The position numbers and the translations under genes are program-made. Of a DNA stretch of 64,000 bases, positions 18,486-27,159 are shown piece by piece. Each line of letters opens with the position of its first letter. Within the stretch, counting starts at the first letter, position 1. The notes under the pieces were generated by a model, which worked only from the letters and a program-made list of their open reading frames with translations, was not told the origin of the DNA and made no database searches. This stretch comes from Nostoc cf. commune SO-36 (GTDB lineage Bacteria > Cyanobacteriota > Cyanobacteriia > Cyanobacteriales > Nostocaceae): NCBI RefSeq assembly GCF_023734775.1, contig NZ_AP025732.1, positions 2,920,501 to 2,984,500 of the forward strand, in the 5' to 3' direction.

Positions 18486-18564
18486 AGGGGAGTAGGGAGT
18501 AGGGAGTAGGGAATGGGGAAATATCTAAACCCAATGCCCAATGCCCAATTCCCAATCCCCAACT
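18486..18564. repeat. Short tandem heptamer repeats (STRR) in the nifK downstream spacer
   Basis: GGGAGTA-type heptamers (four copies) followed by CCCAATG/CCCAATT-type heptamers that can pair with them. Such hairpins are typical of heterocystous cyanobacteria and may stabilise upstream mRNA. Confidence 0.8.
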
Positions 18565-18603
18565 TCCCTTTTTCTTGATAGCATTTACCCAAGGTATATA
18601 TAG

Positions 18604-18951
18604 ATGGAAACCATCAATCACACTCACGAACATACTCACACTCATCCTCATCCTAATTACCATCCACCTAATCAGAAAAAACCAGGGTGGTTCCACAATC
18701 TTCTTAATCCGTTACGCCGTGTAGTAGATGGAATTCAGATTAAAAATAATCGCTTCGCTCATCTAATTTGCCAAACAATTCCTTGTTGTTGTCCCTTTGA
18801 GCGACAAATTAAATTATTTGGGAAGACTATTGATATTCCACCACTATGTAAACTCAATCCTTTATATGACGAATTTGTAGGATTGCGTTTTCGCGCTCTA
18901 TCTTACCTCGCTGATGTTTGTGGAGAGGATGTCACAAGATACATTTGTTAG
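18604..18951 (+). CDS. Mo-dependent nitrogenase C-terminal family protein with His-rich N-terminus
   Basis: 115 residues. The first 20 hold a His/Thr run (HTHEHTHTHPHP), likely to bind metal. Residues about 25-113 (KPGWFHNLLNPLRRVVDGI...CQTIPCCCPFERQI...IPPLCKLNPLYDEFVGLRFRAL) match the cyanobacterial Mo-nitro_C family, which often sits between nifK and nifE. Role unknown; handling of nickel, molybdenum or iron for cofactor assembly is inference. The CCC at about 61-63 is notable. Confidence 0.8.
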   Translation: METINHTHEHTHTHPHPNYHPPNQKKPGWFHNLLNPLRRVVDGIQIKNNRFAHLICQTIPCCCPFERQIKLFGKTIDIPPLCKLNPLYDEFVGLRFRALSYLADVCGEDVTRYIC

Positions 18952-19028
18952 TCATTGGTCATTGGTCATTAGTCATTGGTCATTAGTCATTAGTTGTTAG
19001 TTATCCAAATGACAAATGACAAAGGACA
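18951..19028. repeat. GTCATTG/ATGACAA heptamer repeats upstream of nifE
   Basis: Six or so copies of GTCATTG/GTCATTA-like heptamers followed by ATGACAA-type complements, forming a possible hairpin just before the nifE start. Confidence 0.75.
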
Positions 19029-19050
19029 ATTAACAATTAAGAGAAGAGAC

Positions 19051-20433
19051 ATGAAAAGCACCCAAGGTAAAATCAACGAACTGCTGACTGAGACAGGATG
19101 CGAGCATAATCAGCACAAACAAGCAGAAAAGAAAAACAAATCATGCGCTCAACAGGCACAACCTGGCGCGGCTCAAGGGGGCTGTGCCTTTGATGGTGCA
19201 ATGATTTCTCTAGTGCCGATCGCAGATGCAGCGCATCTAGTCCACGGGCCGATCGCCTGTGCTGGTAATTCCTGGGGCAGTCGTGGTAGTCTGTCGTCTG
19301 GCCCTCAACTCTACAAAATGGGCTTTACGACTGACTTGGGTGAAAATGATGTTATCTTTGGTGGCGAAAAGAAGCTCTACAAAGCGATTCTGGAACTCAA
19401 AGAGCGCTACCAACCCGCAGCAGTATTCGTCTACGCCACTTGCGTTACAGCCTTAATTGGCGATGATATGGATGCTGTCTGCAAAGCGGCGGCTGAGAAA
19501 ATTGGTATTCCTGTTGTTCCCGTCATTGCCCCAGGATTCATTGGCAGTAAAAATCTCGGCAACCGTTTCGGTGGTGAAGCTTTATTAGAATATGTTGTCG
19601 GAACAGCAGAACCGGAACATACAACGCCTTATGATATTAACTTAATCGGTGAATACAACATCGCCGGGGAAATGTGGGGAGTAACACCACTGCTAGAAAA
19701 ATTAGGCATTCGTATTCTGTCTAAAATTACGGGCGATGCTCGCTACGATGAAATTCGCTACGCCCACCGCGCCAAGCTCAACGTCATGATCTGCTCACGA
19801 GCGTTGCTGAATATGGCGAGAAAGATGGAGGAGCGTTACAACATCCCCTACATTGAAGAGTCTTTCTACGGCATCGATGATATGAATCGCTGTCTGCGAA
19901 ATATCGCTGCTAAATTAGGCGACGCTGATTTACAGGAGCGGACAGAAAAGCTGATTGCAGAAGAAACGGCTGCTTTAGATTTGGCACTGGCTCCCTATCG
20001 CGCTCGACTCAAAGGTAAGCGGGTTGTATTATATACAGGTGGTGTTAAGAGTTGGTCGATTATTTCGGCTGCTAGGGACTTAGGCATTGAAGTTGTTGCT
20101 ACCAGTACTCGCAAAAGTACTGAAGAAGATAAAGCCAAGATCAAGAAGTTGATCGGCAACGATGGCATCATGCTGGAGAAAGGCAACGCTCAAGAATTGT
20201 TACAACTGGTTAAAGACACTCGCGCAGATATGCTGATTGCTGGTGGACGTAACCAATACACAGCTTTGAAAGCTCGAATTCCTTTCCTTGATATCAACCA
20301 AGAACGTCACCATCCTTATGCAGGTTATGTGGGAATGATTGAGATGGCGCGGGAACTGTACGAAGCTCTGTATAGCCCGATTTGGGAACAAATACGCAAA
20401 CCCGCTCCTTGGGAAGAAGAGGAGGAAGTTTAA
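19051..20433 (+). CDS. nifE: FeMo-cofactor scaffold protein NifE
   Basis: ATG 19051 is chosen: the upstream open frame codes through repeat DNA, while [20 protein letters not shown] is a normal NifE start. The 460-residue product has conserved Cys45 (GGCAFDGA), Cys70 ([10 protein letters not shown]) and Cys131 ([12 protein letters not shown]). NifE2N2 receives NifB-co and matures it to FeMo-co. NifN follows after a repeat-filled spacer of 133 bp. Confidence 0.97.
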   Translation: MKSTQGKINELLTETGCEHNQHKQAEKKNKSCAQQAQPGAAQGGCAFDGAMISLVPIADAAHLVHGPIACAGNSWGSRGSLSSGPQLYKMGFTTDLGENDVIFGGEKKLYKAILELKERYQPAAVFVYATCVTALIGDDMDAVCKAAAEKIGIPVVPVIAPGFIGSKNLGNRFGGEALLEYVVGTAEPEHTTPYDINLIGEYNIAGEMWGVTPLLEKLGIRILSKITGDARYDEIRYAHRAKLNVMICSRALLNMARKMEERYNIPYIEESFYGIDDMNRCLRNIAAKLGDADLQERTEKLIAEETAALDLALAPYRARLKGKRVVLYTGGVKSWSIISAARDLGIEVVATSTRKSTEEDKAKIKKLIGNDGIMLEKGNAQELLQLVKDTRADMLIAGGRNQYTALKARIPFLDINQERHHPYAGYVGMIEMARELYEALYSPIWEQIRKPAPWEEEEEV

Positions 20434-20461
20434 TGGTAACAACACCAAATTCTCATCTTTT

Positions 20462-20537
20462 CCTCTCTGTGCCCTCTGCGTCCTCTGTGGTTCAAAAAAA
20501 TCATTTTTCAACCGCAGAGGCGCAGAGAACGCAGAGT
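20462..20537. repeat. Inverted copy pair of the CGCAGAG repeat between nifE and nifN
   Basis: Left arm CTCTGCGTCCTCTGTGGTT and right arm AACCGCAGAGGCGCAGAGAA form a long hairpin with an A/T loop. It is the same repeat family as those found at the hyp gene junctions. The overlapping short frames here are repeat shadows. Confidence 0.85.
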
Positions 20538-20566
20538 AAAGAGCTTCCAAGTGAGGAGGTAGTTTA

Positions 20567-21904
20567 ATGGCGATCGTTACTGTTTCCGATAAAGCACTGA
20601 CAGTTAATCCCCTCAAGCAAAGTCAAGCTTTGGGCGCAACCTTAGCCTTTTTGGGATTAAAAGGGACGATGCCCTTATTCCACGGTTCCCAAGGTTGTAC
20701 TGCTTTCGCTAAAGTTGTCCTGGTGCGGCATTTCCGAGAAGCGATTCCCCTTGCTACGACGGCGATGACGGAAGTCACTACTATCTTGGGTGGTGAAGAG
20801 AATGTGGAGCAAGCAATTCTGACTCTGGTGGAAAAGGCTAACCCAGAAATTATTGGTTTATGTAGTACTGGGTTAACGGAAACTAGAGGCGATGATATTG
20901 AAGGGTTTCTTAAGGAAATCCGCGATCGCCATCCCGAATTGAATGATTTAGCGATCGTTTTTGCACCTACCCCAGATTTTAAAGGTGCGTTGCAAGATGG
21001 CTTTGCCGTAGCTGTTGAAAGCATAGTTAAAGAAATTCCTCGCGCGGGTGGACTCAGAACTGAACAAGTCACGATTTTGGCGGGTTCTGCCTTCACACCA
21101 GGGGATGTACAGGAAATCAAAGAGATAATCACATCCTTTGGATTAGTACCGATCTTTGTACCTGACCTTGGCGCTTCTCTAGATGGACATTTAGAGGATA
21201 ATTATAGTGCAGTTACAGTCAGTGGGACTACCTTAAAACAGCTACGAGAAGTAGGTAGTTCTGCCTTTACCCTGGCATTGGGCGAAAGTATGCGGGGGGC
21301 TGCCAAGATTCTGGAAGAACGCTTTGGCACACCTTACGAAGTGTTTGGCGAACTGACGGGATTGGAACCAGTAGATGAATTTATCCAAGCATTGGCGATT
21401 CTGAGCGGTAACAGCGTACCCGAAAAATACCGCCGCCAACGCCGTCAGTTGCAAGATGCGATGTTGGACACCCATTTTTACTTCGGTGCAAAACGAGTTT
21501 CCTTAGCGCTGGAACCAGATTTGTTGTGGTCAACGGTGCATTTTTTGCAATCGATGGGTAGTCAAATTCATGCTGTGGTGACAACCACGCGATCGCACCT
21601 CTTAGAAAAGCTCCCAGTTAAAAGCATCACCATCGGCGACTTAGAAGACTTTGAGAGTTTAGCTGGTGGTTCAGATTTGCTGATTGGTAACTCAAATGTG
21701 GGTGCGATCGCAAAACGCCTCTCAATCCCTCTTTATCGTCTAGGATTGCCCATTTATGACCGTTTAGGTAATGGTCAATTTACTAAAGTTGGCTATCGAG
21801 GCACGATGGAGCTTTTATTTGGCATCGGCAACCTGTTTTTAGAGGCAGAAGAAGCGAGAGTTAAGCAGTTCCAAGAGTTCGGAATTGTGAGCGCTGAGTT
21901 TTGA
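20567..21904 (+). CDS. nifN: FeMo-cofactor scaffold protein NifN
   Basis: 445 residues. NifK-like fold with conserved Cys44 (GSQGCTAFAKV) and Cys99 (IGLCSTGLTETRGDD), the reduced cysteine set typical of NifN. Partner of NifE in the NifEN scaffold. A strong GAGGAGGTAGTTTA ribosome binding sequence precedes ATG 20567. The downstream spacer to nifX is 210 bp and filled by palindromic repeats. Confidence 0.97.
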   Translation: MAIVTVSDKALTVNPLKQSQALGATLAFLGLKGTMPLFHGSQGCTAFAKVVLVRHFREAIPLATTAMTEVTTILGGEENVEQAILTLVEKANPEIIGLCSTGLTETRGDDIEGFLKEIRDRHPELNDLAIVFAPTPDFKGALQDGFAVAVESIVKEIPRAGGLRTEQVTILAGSAFTPGDVQEIKEIITSFGLVPIFVPDLGASLDGHLEDNYSAVTVSGTTLKQLREVGSSAFTLALGESMRGAAKILEERFGTPYEVFGELTGLEPVDEFIQALAILSGNSVPEKYRRQRRQLQDAMLDTHFYFGAKRVSLALEPDLLWSTVHFLQSMGSQIHAVVTTTRSHLLEKLPVKSITIGDLEDFESLAGGSDLLIGNSNVGAIAKRLSIPLYRLGLPIYDRLGNGQFTKVGYRGTMELLFGIGNLFLEAEEARVKQFQEFGIVSAEF

Positions 21905-22075
21905 ATTCTTCTTCAAGAATTCAGGAGTCAGAATTCAGAATTCAGAATGCGTTTCAGAAAGAGTAAAACCTGCCACTGATGGTTTGCATTTGGCATTTCC
22001 ATAGGGAAAACCACTAAATATGCAGATTTAATTCTTACTCCTGAATTCTGACTCCTGACTCCTGGATTCCTTCTT
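21905..22075. repeat. GAATTCAGGAGTCAG palindromic repeat in the nifN-nifX spacer
   Basis: AAGAATTCAGGAGTCAGAAT near 21914 is answered by ATTCTTACTCCTGAATTCTG and CTGACTCCTGACTCC near 22030-22062, so the spacer can fold back on itself. The same motif family is at 4783-4812 and 5049-5110. Confidence 0.75.
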
Positions 22076-22114
22076 ATCAATTCAAAATTCAAAACTTTAG
22101 AGAGGAGAATTACA

Positions 22115-22528
22115 ATGAAAATAGCCTTCACGACGAGCGACCGAGTTCATATTAACGCCCACTTTGGATGGGCAAAAATGATTGATGTTTACGAAATTAC
22201 CGATGAGGGATATCACTTCGTAGAAACCCTCACCTTTGAAGGTGAACTCAAAGAAGATGGGAATGAAGACAAAATCACCCCAAAACTTGAGGCAATAGAC
22301 GACTGTACGATTATTTACGTAACAGCAATTGGTGGTAGTGCCGCCGCTCGGTTAATCAAGAAAGGTGTCACCCCAGTGAAGGCGCGATCGGAAGAAGAAG
22401 AAATTAGTGAAGTGCTAAATAAGCTAGTGAAAACCCTCAAAGGTAATCCTCCACCTTGGTTGCGTAAAGCTTTACAGCCAAAAACTACAAACTTTGCTGA
22501 TGAAATTGAAGACGAAGCAACAGTATGA
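22115..22528 (+). CDS. nifX: FeMo-cofactor carrier protein NifX
   Basis: 137 residues of the NifX/NifB C-terminal-like fold: MKIAFTTSDRVHINAHFGWAKM...YVTAIGGSAAARLIKKGVTPVKA. It carries NifB-co or VK-cluster between NifB and NifEN. GAGAGGAGAATT precedes the start. Its stop overlaps the next start by 4 bp (ATGA), so the two are translationally coupled. Confidence 0.95.
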   Translation: MKIAFTTSDRVHINAHFGWAKMIDVYEITDEGYHFVETLTFEGELKEDGNEDKITPKLEAIDDCTIIYVTAIGGSAAARLIKKGVTPVKARSEEEEISEVLNKLVKTLKGNPPPWLRKALQPKTTNFADEIEDEATV

Positions 22529-23001
22529 CCGCAAATAATAGTGTTAACGGAACCGCTACAACTGAAGTCTTGAACTCACCTTTTCTTAAGGTATTAATCA
22601 ACCAAATCCGTGGTCAAGACAGCTATGGAGTTTATCGTACTTGGTCGGATGAGTTGATTCTCAAACCCTTTATTGTCACCAAACAAAAAAAACGGGAAAT
22701 ATCCGTTGAAGGCGAAGTTGATGCGGTAACTCAAGCCCGGATTATGGCATTTTTTCGGGCTGTAGCTGCTGGTATTGAACAAGAAACAGGTTTGATATCT
22801 CAGGTTGTAGTTGATTTGAGTCATGAAGGATTTGGCTGGGCGCTAGTTTTTTCAGGTCGTCTTTTGCTAACTGTGAAAACCCTGCGAGATGCTCAACGCT
22901 TTGGCTTTGACTCAGTAGAGAAATTAGCCGAAGAGGGAGAGAACTACGTCAAAAAAGGCCTTGATTTGGCGAAGCGCTTTCCTGAAGTTGGCAAAATTTA
23001 A
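22525..23001 (+). CDS. NifX-associated protein (DUF269)
   Basis: 158 residues matching the NifX-associated family: SPFLKVLINQIRGQDSYGVYRTWSDELILKPFIVTK...FGWALVFSGRLLLTVKTLRDAQRFGFDSVEKL. It is always found next to nifX in cyanobacteria and is thought to assist FeMo-co biosynthesis; biochemical role unproven. It is coupled to nifX by ATGA overlap and followed by heptamer repeats. Confidence 0.93.
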   Translation: MTANNSVNGTATTEVLNSPFLKVLINQIRGQDSYGVYRTWSDELILKPFIVTKQKKREISVEGEVDAVTQARIMAFFRAVAAGIEQETGLISQVVVDLSHEGFGWALVFSGRLLLTVKTLRDAQRFGFDSVEKLAEEGENYVKKGLDLAKRFPEVGKI

Positions 23002-23002
23002 T

Positions 23003-23078
23003 TGGTCATTAGTCATTGGTCATTGGTCATTAGTAAAAGACAAATGGCTAATGATAACAGACAAAGGACGAATGACAA
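23003..23078. repeat. GTCATTG/ATGACAA heptamer repeats
   Basis: GGTCATTAGTCATTGGTCAT is followed by complementary ACAAATGAC-type units, giving a likely hairpin that ends at the start codon of the DUF683 gene. Confidence 0.75.
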
Positions 23079-23275
23079 ATGACAATTGAGGAACTACAAG
23101 GACAAATCAGACGGCTCAACAGCAAAGCAGGTCAAATGAAAATGGATCTGCATGATTTAGCTGAAGGACTGCCAACAGATTACAAACAACTAATGGATGT
23201 TGCAGCCGCGACTTATGAAATCTATCGCCAGTTAGATGAACTCAAGCAACATCTGAAACAATTGGAGAATGCGAA

Positions 23276-23279
<4 letters not shown>
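23079..23279 (+). CDS. DUF683 / CCE_0567-type small coiled-coil nif protein
   Basis: 66 residues, almost entirely helical (TIEELQGQIRRLNSKAGQMKMDLHDLAEGLP...YEIYRQLDELKQHLKQLENAK), the expected antiparallel helical hairpin of this nif-associated family, for which metal binding has been reported. Its stop overlaps the nifW start by 4 bp. Confidence 0.9.
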
Positions 23280-23593
<314 letters not shown>

Positions 23594-23603
23594 GAGGTAT
23601 AAA

Positions 23604-24401
23604 TTGGTTAACCTAACGCCTACCGAATTAGAACGCTATCGTCGCCAAATGATGCTTCCAAATTTTGGCGAAACAGCACAGAAACGCCTGAAGTCAGCGA
23701 CAGTTTTGGTTACAGGTGTGGGGGGATTAGGCGGTACGGCGGCGCTTTACTTAGCAGTAGCGGGCGTTGGGCGGCTAATCCTAGTCCGGGGTGGTGACTT
23801 GCGGCTAGATGATATGAATCGTCAGGTTCTCATGACTGATGATTGGGTAGGTAAGCCAAGGGTATTCAAAGCTAAAGAAACTCTGGATGCGATTAATCCT
23901 GATGTCCAAGTGGAAATTGTTCATGATTACATCACCCCGGAAAATGTAGATTCGTTAGTGCAATCTGCTGATATGGCTCTTGATTGCGCCCACAATTTTA
24001 CAGAGCGCAATTTGTTAAATGAAGCCTGTGTGCGATCGCGTAAGCCAATGGTAGAAGCCGCAATGAATGGGATGGAGGCTTACCTGACAACGATTATTCC
24101 TGGTGTGACTCCTTGTTTATCTTGTCTGTTTCCAGAAAAGCCTGATTGGGATCAGCGCGGCTTTTCAGTTCTAGGCGCTGTTTCTGGGACACTAGCTTGT
24201 CTAACGGCGCTGGAAGCGATCAAACTAATCACCGGGTTTAGTCAGCCTCTATTATCGCAATTGCTGACAATCGACCTAAATCGGATGGAATTTGCTAAAC
24301 GCCGTTCTCACCGCGATCGCTCTTGTCCAGTATGCGGCAATAGTGCGCCTTGGAGACACGCGCAATCCAATTCGATGGAACCCACAGTCAATAGTCATTA
24401 G
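23604..24401 (+). CDS. hesA: HesA, ThiF/MoeB-type E1-like adenylating enzyme
   Basis: 265 residues. A TTG start at 23604 is supported by TAGGAGGTAT five bases upstream and by MVNLTPTELERYRRQMMLPN as a normal family start. The nucleotide-binding loop is GVGGLGG (38-44), and zinc cysteines are in CLSC (about 173) and CPVC (about 248). It adenylates a ubiquitin-like or sulfur-carrier substrate. In nif clusters it is linked to efficient nitrogen fixation and molybdenum use. Confidence 0.93.
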   Translation: MVNLTPTELERYRRQMMLPNFGETAQKRLKSATVLVTGVGGLGGTAALYLAVAGVGRLILVRGGDLRLDDMNRQVLMTDDWVGKPRVFKAKETLDAINPDVQVEIVHDYITPENVDSLVQSADMALDCAHNFTERNLLNEACVRSRKPMVEAAMNGMEAYLTTIIPGVTPCLSCLFPEKPDWDQRGFSVLGAVSGTLACLTALEAIKLITGFSQPLLSQLLTIDLNRMEFAKRRSHRDRSCPVCGNSAPWRHAQSNSMEPTVNSH

Positions 24402-24404
24402 TCA

Positions 24405-24472
24405 TTCAATTTTAGATTTTGAATTTTGGATTGAAGGATAAATCTAAAATCTAAAATCTAAAATCCAAAATT
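24405..24472. repeat. AT-rich AAATCTA/TTTGGAT repeat hairpin between hesA and hesB
   Basis: TTTAGATTTTGAATTTTGGATT is followed by AAATCTAAAATCTAAAATC units that can pair with it. A similar GGATTTT repeat lies at 30917-30955. Confidence 0.65.
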
Positions 24473-24538
24473 GCCAGAGTCAGATGACAACCTACACCTG
24501 AAATCAAAACAACTAATCGCTACAAATCAGGAGACTTC

Positions 24539-24910
24539 ATGGCCGTTATTTTATCAGAAAAAGCAGAATTTCATCTGCGAGCATTCCTGAAAGGTTCAGC
24601 ACCCGACGCTGATGGCGCAACTAAAGGTGTCCGCATCTCGGTAAAAGATGGTGGTTGCAGTGGCTATGAATATGCGATCGATATTACTAGCAAACCCCAA
24701 CCAGATGATTTGGTAAGTCACCAAGGCAAAGTGCTAGTTTACGTTGATGCCAAAAGTGCGCCGTTATTAGACGGAGTTATCGTTGACTTCGTTGAGGGAG
24801 TGATGGAAAGCGGTTTTAAATTCATCAACCCCAATGCAACTGATACCTGCGGTTGTGGAAAGTCTTTCAAAACAGACGACGGTACGCCTACTGGTGTACC
24901 TTGCAGCTAA
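24539..24910 (+). CDS. hesB: HesB, A-type Fe-S carrier (IscA family)
   Basis: 123 residues with the three A-type cysteines: Cys40 (GGCSGYEY), Cys104 and Cys106 (DTCGCGKSF). The heterocyst HesB type is somewhat longer than IscA, with a short C-terminal extension (DDGTPTGVPCS). It delivers Fe-S clusters during nitrogenase maturation. CAGGAGACTTC precedes the start. Confidence 0.95.
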   Translation: MAVILSEKAEFHLRAFLKGSAPDADGATKGVRISVKDGGCSGYEYAIDITSKPQPDDLVSHQGKVLVYVDAKSAPLLDGVIVDFVEGVMESGFKFINPNATDTCGCGKSFKTDDGTPTGVPCS

Positions 24911-25135
24911 CATCATTCCGTTAGCGCTAAGTCAGTTGTAGAGGCTTCCCATAGACGCACTTCGCATTTCAATGCCCTTGAGGTAGATTCTAGTTCGCCT
25001 TGCATCCCTTACCTCTATAAAGAAGCTGATTAAACTTAGCATCTCTGTAATAAGAAGGGAAGCAAAAAGTAGGATAGGTTGCTCAAAAAATTCGGAAATT
25101 AGACCAACTGTATAACGTTTGAGGAGAATCTGAAA

Positions 25136-25435
25136 ATGGCTTCCTACCAAGTTAGATTAATCAACAAAAAAGAAGACCTCGACACCACAATTGAAGTTGA
25201 CGAAGAAACCACCATCTTAGAAGCAGCAGAAGAAAATGGGATTGAGTTGCCCTTTTCATGTCATGCAGGCTCTTGCTCTAGCTGTGTTGGTAAAGTTGTC
25301 GAAGGTGAAGTTAATCAAGACGATCAAAACTTCCTGGATGACGATCAGGTTTCTAAAGGATACGCTTTACTTTGTGTAACTTATCCTCGTTCTAATTGCA
25401 CAATTAAGACTCATCAAGAAGCGTATCTCGTTTAA
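25136..25435 (+). CDS. fdxH: Heterocyst [2Fe-2S] ferredoxin
   Basis: 99-residue plant-type ferredoxin with cluster ligands Cys42, Cys47, Cys50 and Cys80 (CHAGSCSSC...LLC). The Lys pair after Asn10, described as important for docking to NifH in Anabaena FdxH, is conserved (NKKEDLD). It donates electrons to nitrogenase reductase in heterocysts. GAGGAGAATC precedes the ATG. It closes the nif operon; an inverted repeat follows. Confidence 0.97.
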   Translation: MASYQVRLINKKEDLDTTIEVDEETTILEAAEENGIELPFSCHAGSCSSCVGKVVEGEVNQDDQNFLDDDQVSKGYALLCVTYPRSNCTIKTHQEAYLV

Positions 25436-25482
25436 ACTCTTACTTTGGTTACTGCCTTTAGCTACCAAAGAAAATACATTTA

Positions 25483-25517
25483 CCTCACTCCTTTGATAAC
25501 TAATTCTAGGAGTGAGG
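25483..25517 (+). terminator. Inverted repeat downstream of fdxH
   Basis: CCTCACTCCT and AGGAGTGAGG form a perfect 10-bp stem with a 15-nt loop, preceded by a weaker CTTTGGT/ACCAAAG hairpin. No T run follows, so it may be an mRNA end stabiliser or a weak terminator shared with the convergent molbindin gene. Confidence 0.6.
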
Positions 25518-25594
25518 CCACTAATCTATAGATATGAATGCAATTTGATATCAGAAATAGAGTGGCTTGCAAGTAAAGCCAAATTGCCTATTTT

Positions 25595-25804
25595 TCACTC
25601 AACAGCAACTATCACATCTGATGATTTAATCACAGCATAAGCTTCCTTACCTTCTACAAGTCCTAGCTTTTCTGCTGATGATTTTGTAATGATTGACACT
25701 AGCTCTACCCCTGGTGCTATCTCTAAAGTTATCTCAGTATTGACTGTCCCAGGTAAAACTTTTTTTACAATACCTTTAAGAGAATTACGAGCGCTAATTT
25801 CCAT
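25595..25804 (-). CDS. Molybdate-binding molbindin (Mop/TOBE domain)
   Basis: 69 residues forming one Mop domain: ISARNSLKGIVKKVLPGTVNTEITLEIAPGVELVSIITKSSAEKLGLVEGKEAYAVIKSSDVIVAV. It stores or delivers molybdate as an oligomer. Adjacent to the nif genes, so likely supplies molybdenum for FeMo-co. Single-gene unit transcribed toward fdxH. Confidence 0.93.
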   Translation of the reverse strand: MEISARNSLKGIVKKVLPGTVNTEITLEIAPGVELVSIITKSSAEKLGLVEGKEAYAVIKSSDVIVAVE

Positions 25805-26241
25805 GTTTTGCTTGCCAATGTTAGCTATTTATACTTTAGTAAAGTAGCAACTTTTAATATTAAAACTGTTCATTTTTAAAATATCTTAATAATTTGGAAA
25901 TGCTTCTCATTACCTAACGGCTATATCTCTATAAAATGAATGTTACAAGGAAGCATAGTCATGTGCTATGCAACTCCGGATAAAACAATTTAAAAAAATA
26001 ATATCAATAGGTGTTATCAAGAATAAGATTATTAATTAAATCTGATATATTTTCTGTATAAATACTGAGGGCTAGAGAATATTTTTGTATTTATACTAAC
26101 TAAAAAATAGTCGTATTGAGGATTAGAGTAAGCTTTAAAGAGGCTTGCCAGAAAAGTAGAGTATCGTTTTTAAAACGAAAAAATCCTTGAGTATTTTAGT
26201 TAAAACTTAATTTTAATAAGCTAACAAAAGAGGTTTATATT
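25805..26241. promoter_or_regulatory. Intergenic region between divergent molbindin and ATPase genes
   Basis: 437 bp, strongly AT-rich, without ORF. It must hold the promoters for both divergent units. AAAGAGGTTT lies 10 bp before the ATPase start and serves as ribosome binding site. I see no clear GTA-N8-TAC (NtcA) site. Confidence 0.5.
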
Positions 26242-27123
26242 GTGCAGCAGATAATTAATACAACAAGAGCAAATTTATTTTTTGAACACTTAAGTCCAGG
26301 TGTAGGCGTAGGGTTTCCTGCACCTAAAGACTGGTTGCCAATAACAAGTTTTCCTTTACTAATTATAGTGGGTATGACTGGAGTGGGAAAAAGCACAATC
26401 ACAAAAACTTTGGCTGAAGAAGGCTTGGATTTCACACTTTTACCTAATCGTCGTGTTTTAACCGAACGCGTAATAATTGCGCCGATGTTAAAAATGCAAG
26501 AGAAACTCGTACAACCACATTGCCGGATTAAACGCCTAACTTATACTCGCCTTTATCGAGAATACTTTCCTGGTGGAATGGGTCACATTTTAGCTTCGTT
26601 GCACGTTAATCCCGAACAAGTCAACTCTATGTTAGTTTTTGATGGTTTGCGTGGTGAAAATGAGGTTCGCTATGCAGCTACGACTTTAAAAAGTGCTAAG
26701 TTTGCGATGTTGACTGCACCAAATACGGTGCGTATAGAAAGGCTTTTGAAACGCCATGATTCTTTTGACCAGATTGTTAATCAAGAGTTAGAAGATAATC
26801 GGCAAATTGTCCCAGAAACACTGACTAATTTTGCTAGTTTGGGAGTACCAGAGGCGTCTGCTTATTTTACTCCTAAAGAAGAACAAGAAATTTTAGAAAT
26901 TGCAAAAAAACAAGTTGTTACAGATGTAGAATTGCGCGAGAAACTAAAAATATTTGTGGAAGAGAGTCAAAACTATGATCCGGTTTCCACGAAACAGATT
27001 TTAGAAGGGATGGATACAAGCGATCGCTCTCTTATAATTGATACTATAGTCAGTCCCCAAGAATCAGCCAAAGCAATTATTTCTAGATTATGCAAGTCTG
27101 TTGATATAAAAACTAACAAGTAA
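26242..27123 (+). CDS. P-loop ATPase of unknown role upstream of homocitrate synthase
   Basis: 293 residues from a GTG start. Walker A is GMTGVGKST (44-52), and a hydrophobic strand ending in Asp (SMLVFDGLRGENE, about 128-140) could be Walker B. The overall layout is that of small AAA/kinase-like P-loop proteins. The first 40 residues lack known motifs. A 36-bp gap to the homocitrate synthase gene suggests co-transcription, so a role in cofactor supply or nitrogenase regulation is possible but inferred. Confidence 0.7.
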   Translation: MQQIINTTRANLFFEHLSPGVGVGFPAPKDWLPITSFPLLIIVGMTGVGKSTITKTLAEEGLDFTLLPNRRVLTERVIIAPMLKMQEKLVQPHCRIKRLTYTRLYREYFPGGMGHILASLHVNPEQVNSMLVFDGLRGENEVRYAATTLKSAKFAMLTAPNTVRIERLLKRHDSFDQIVNQELEDNRQIVPETLTNFASLGVPEASAYFTPKEEQEILEIAKKQVVTDVELREKLKIFVEESQNYDPVSTKQILEGMDTSDRSLIIDTIVSPQESAKAIISRLCKSVDIKTNK

Positions 27124-27159
27124 GCATTATTAGTAATAATTAGCACAAAGGATAAATCA

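Noticed and set aside
20382..20567. Small gene between nifE and nifN
   Set aside because: It translates the CGCAGAG repeat pair; no homology or codon signal.
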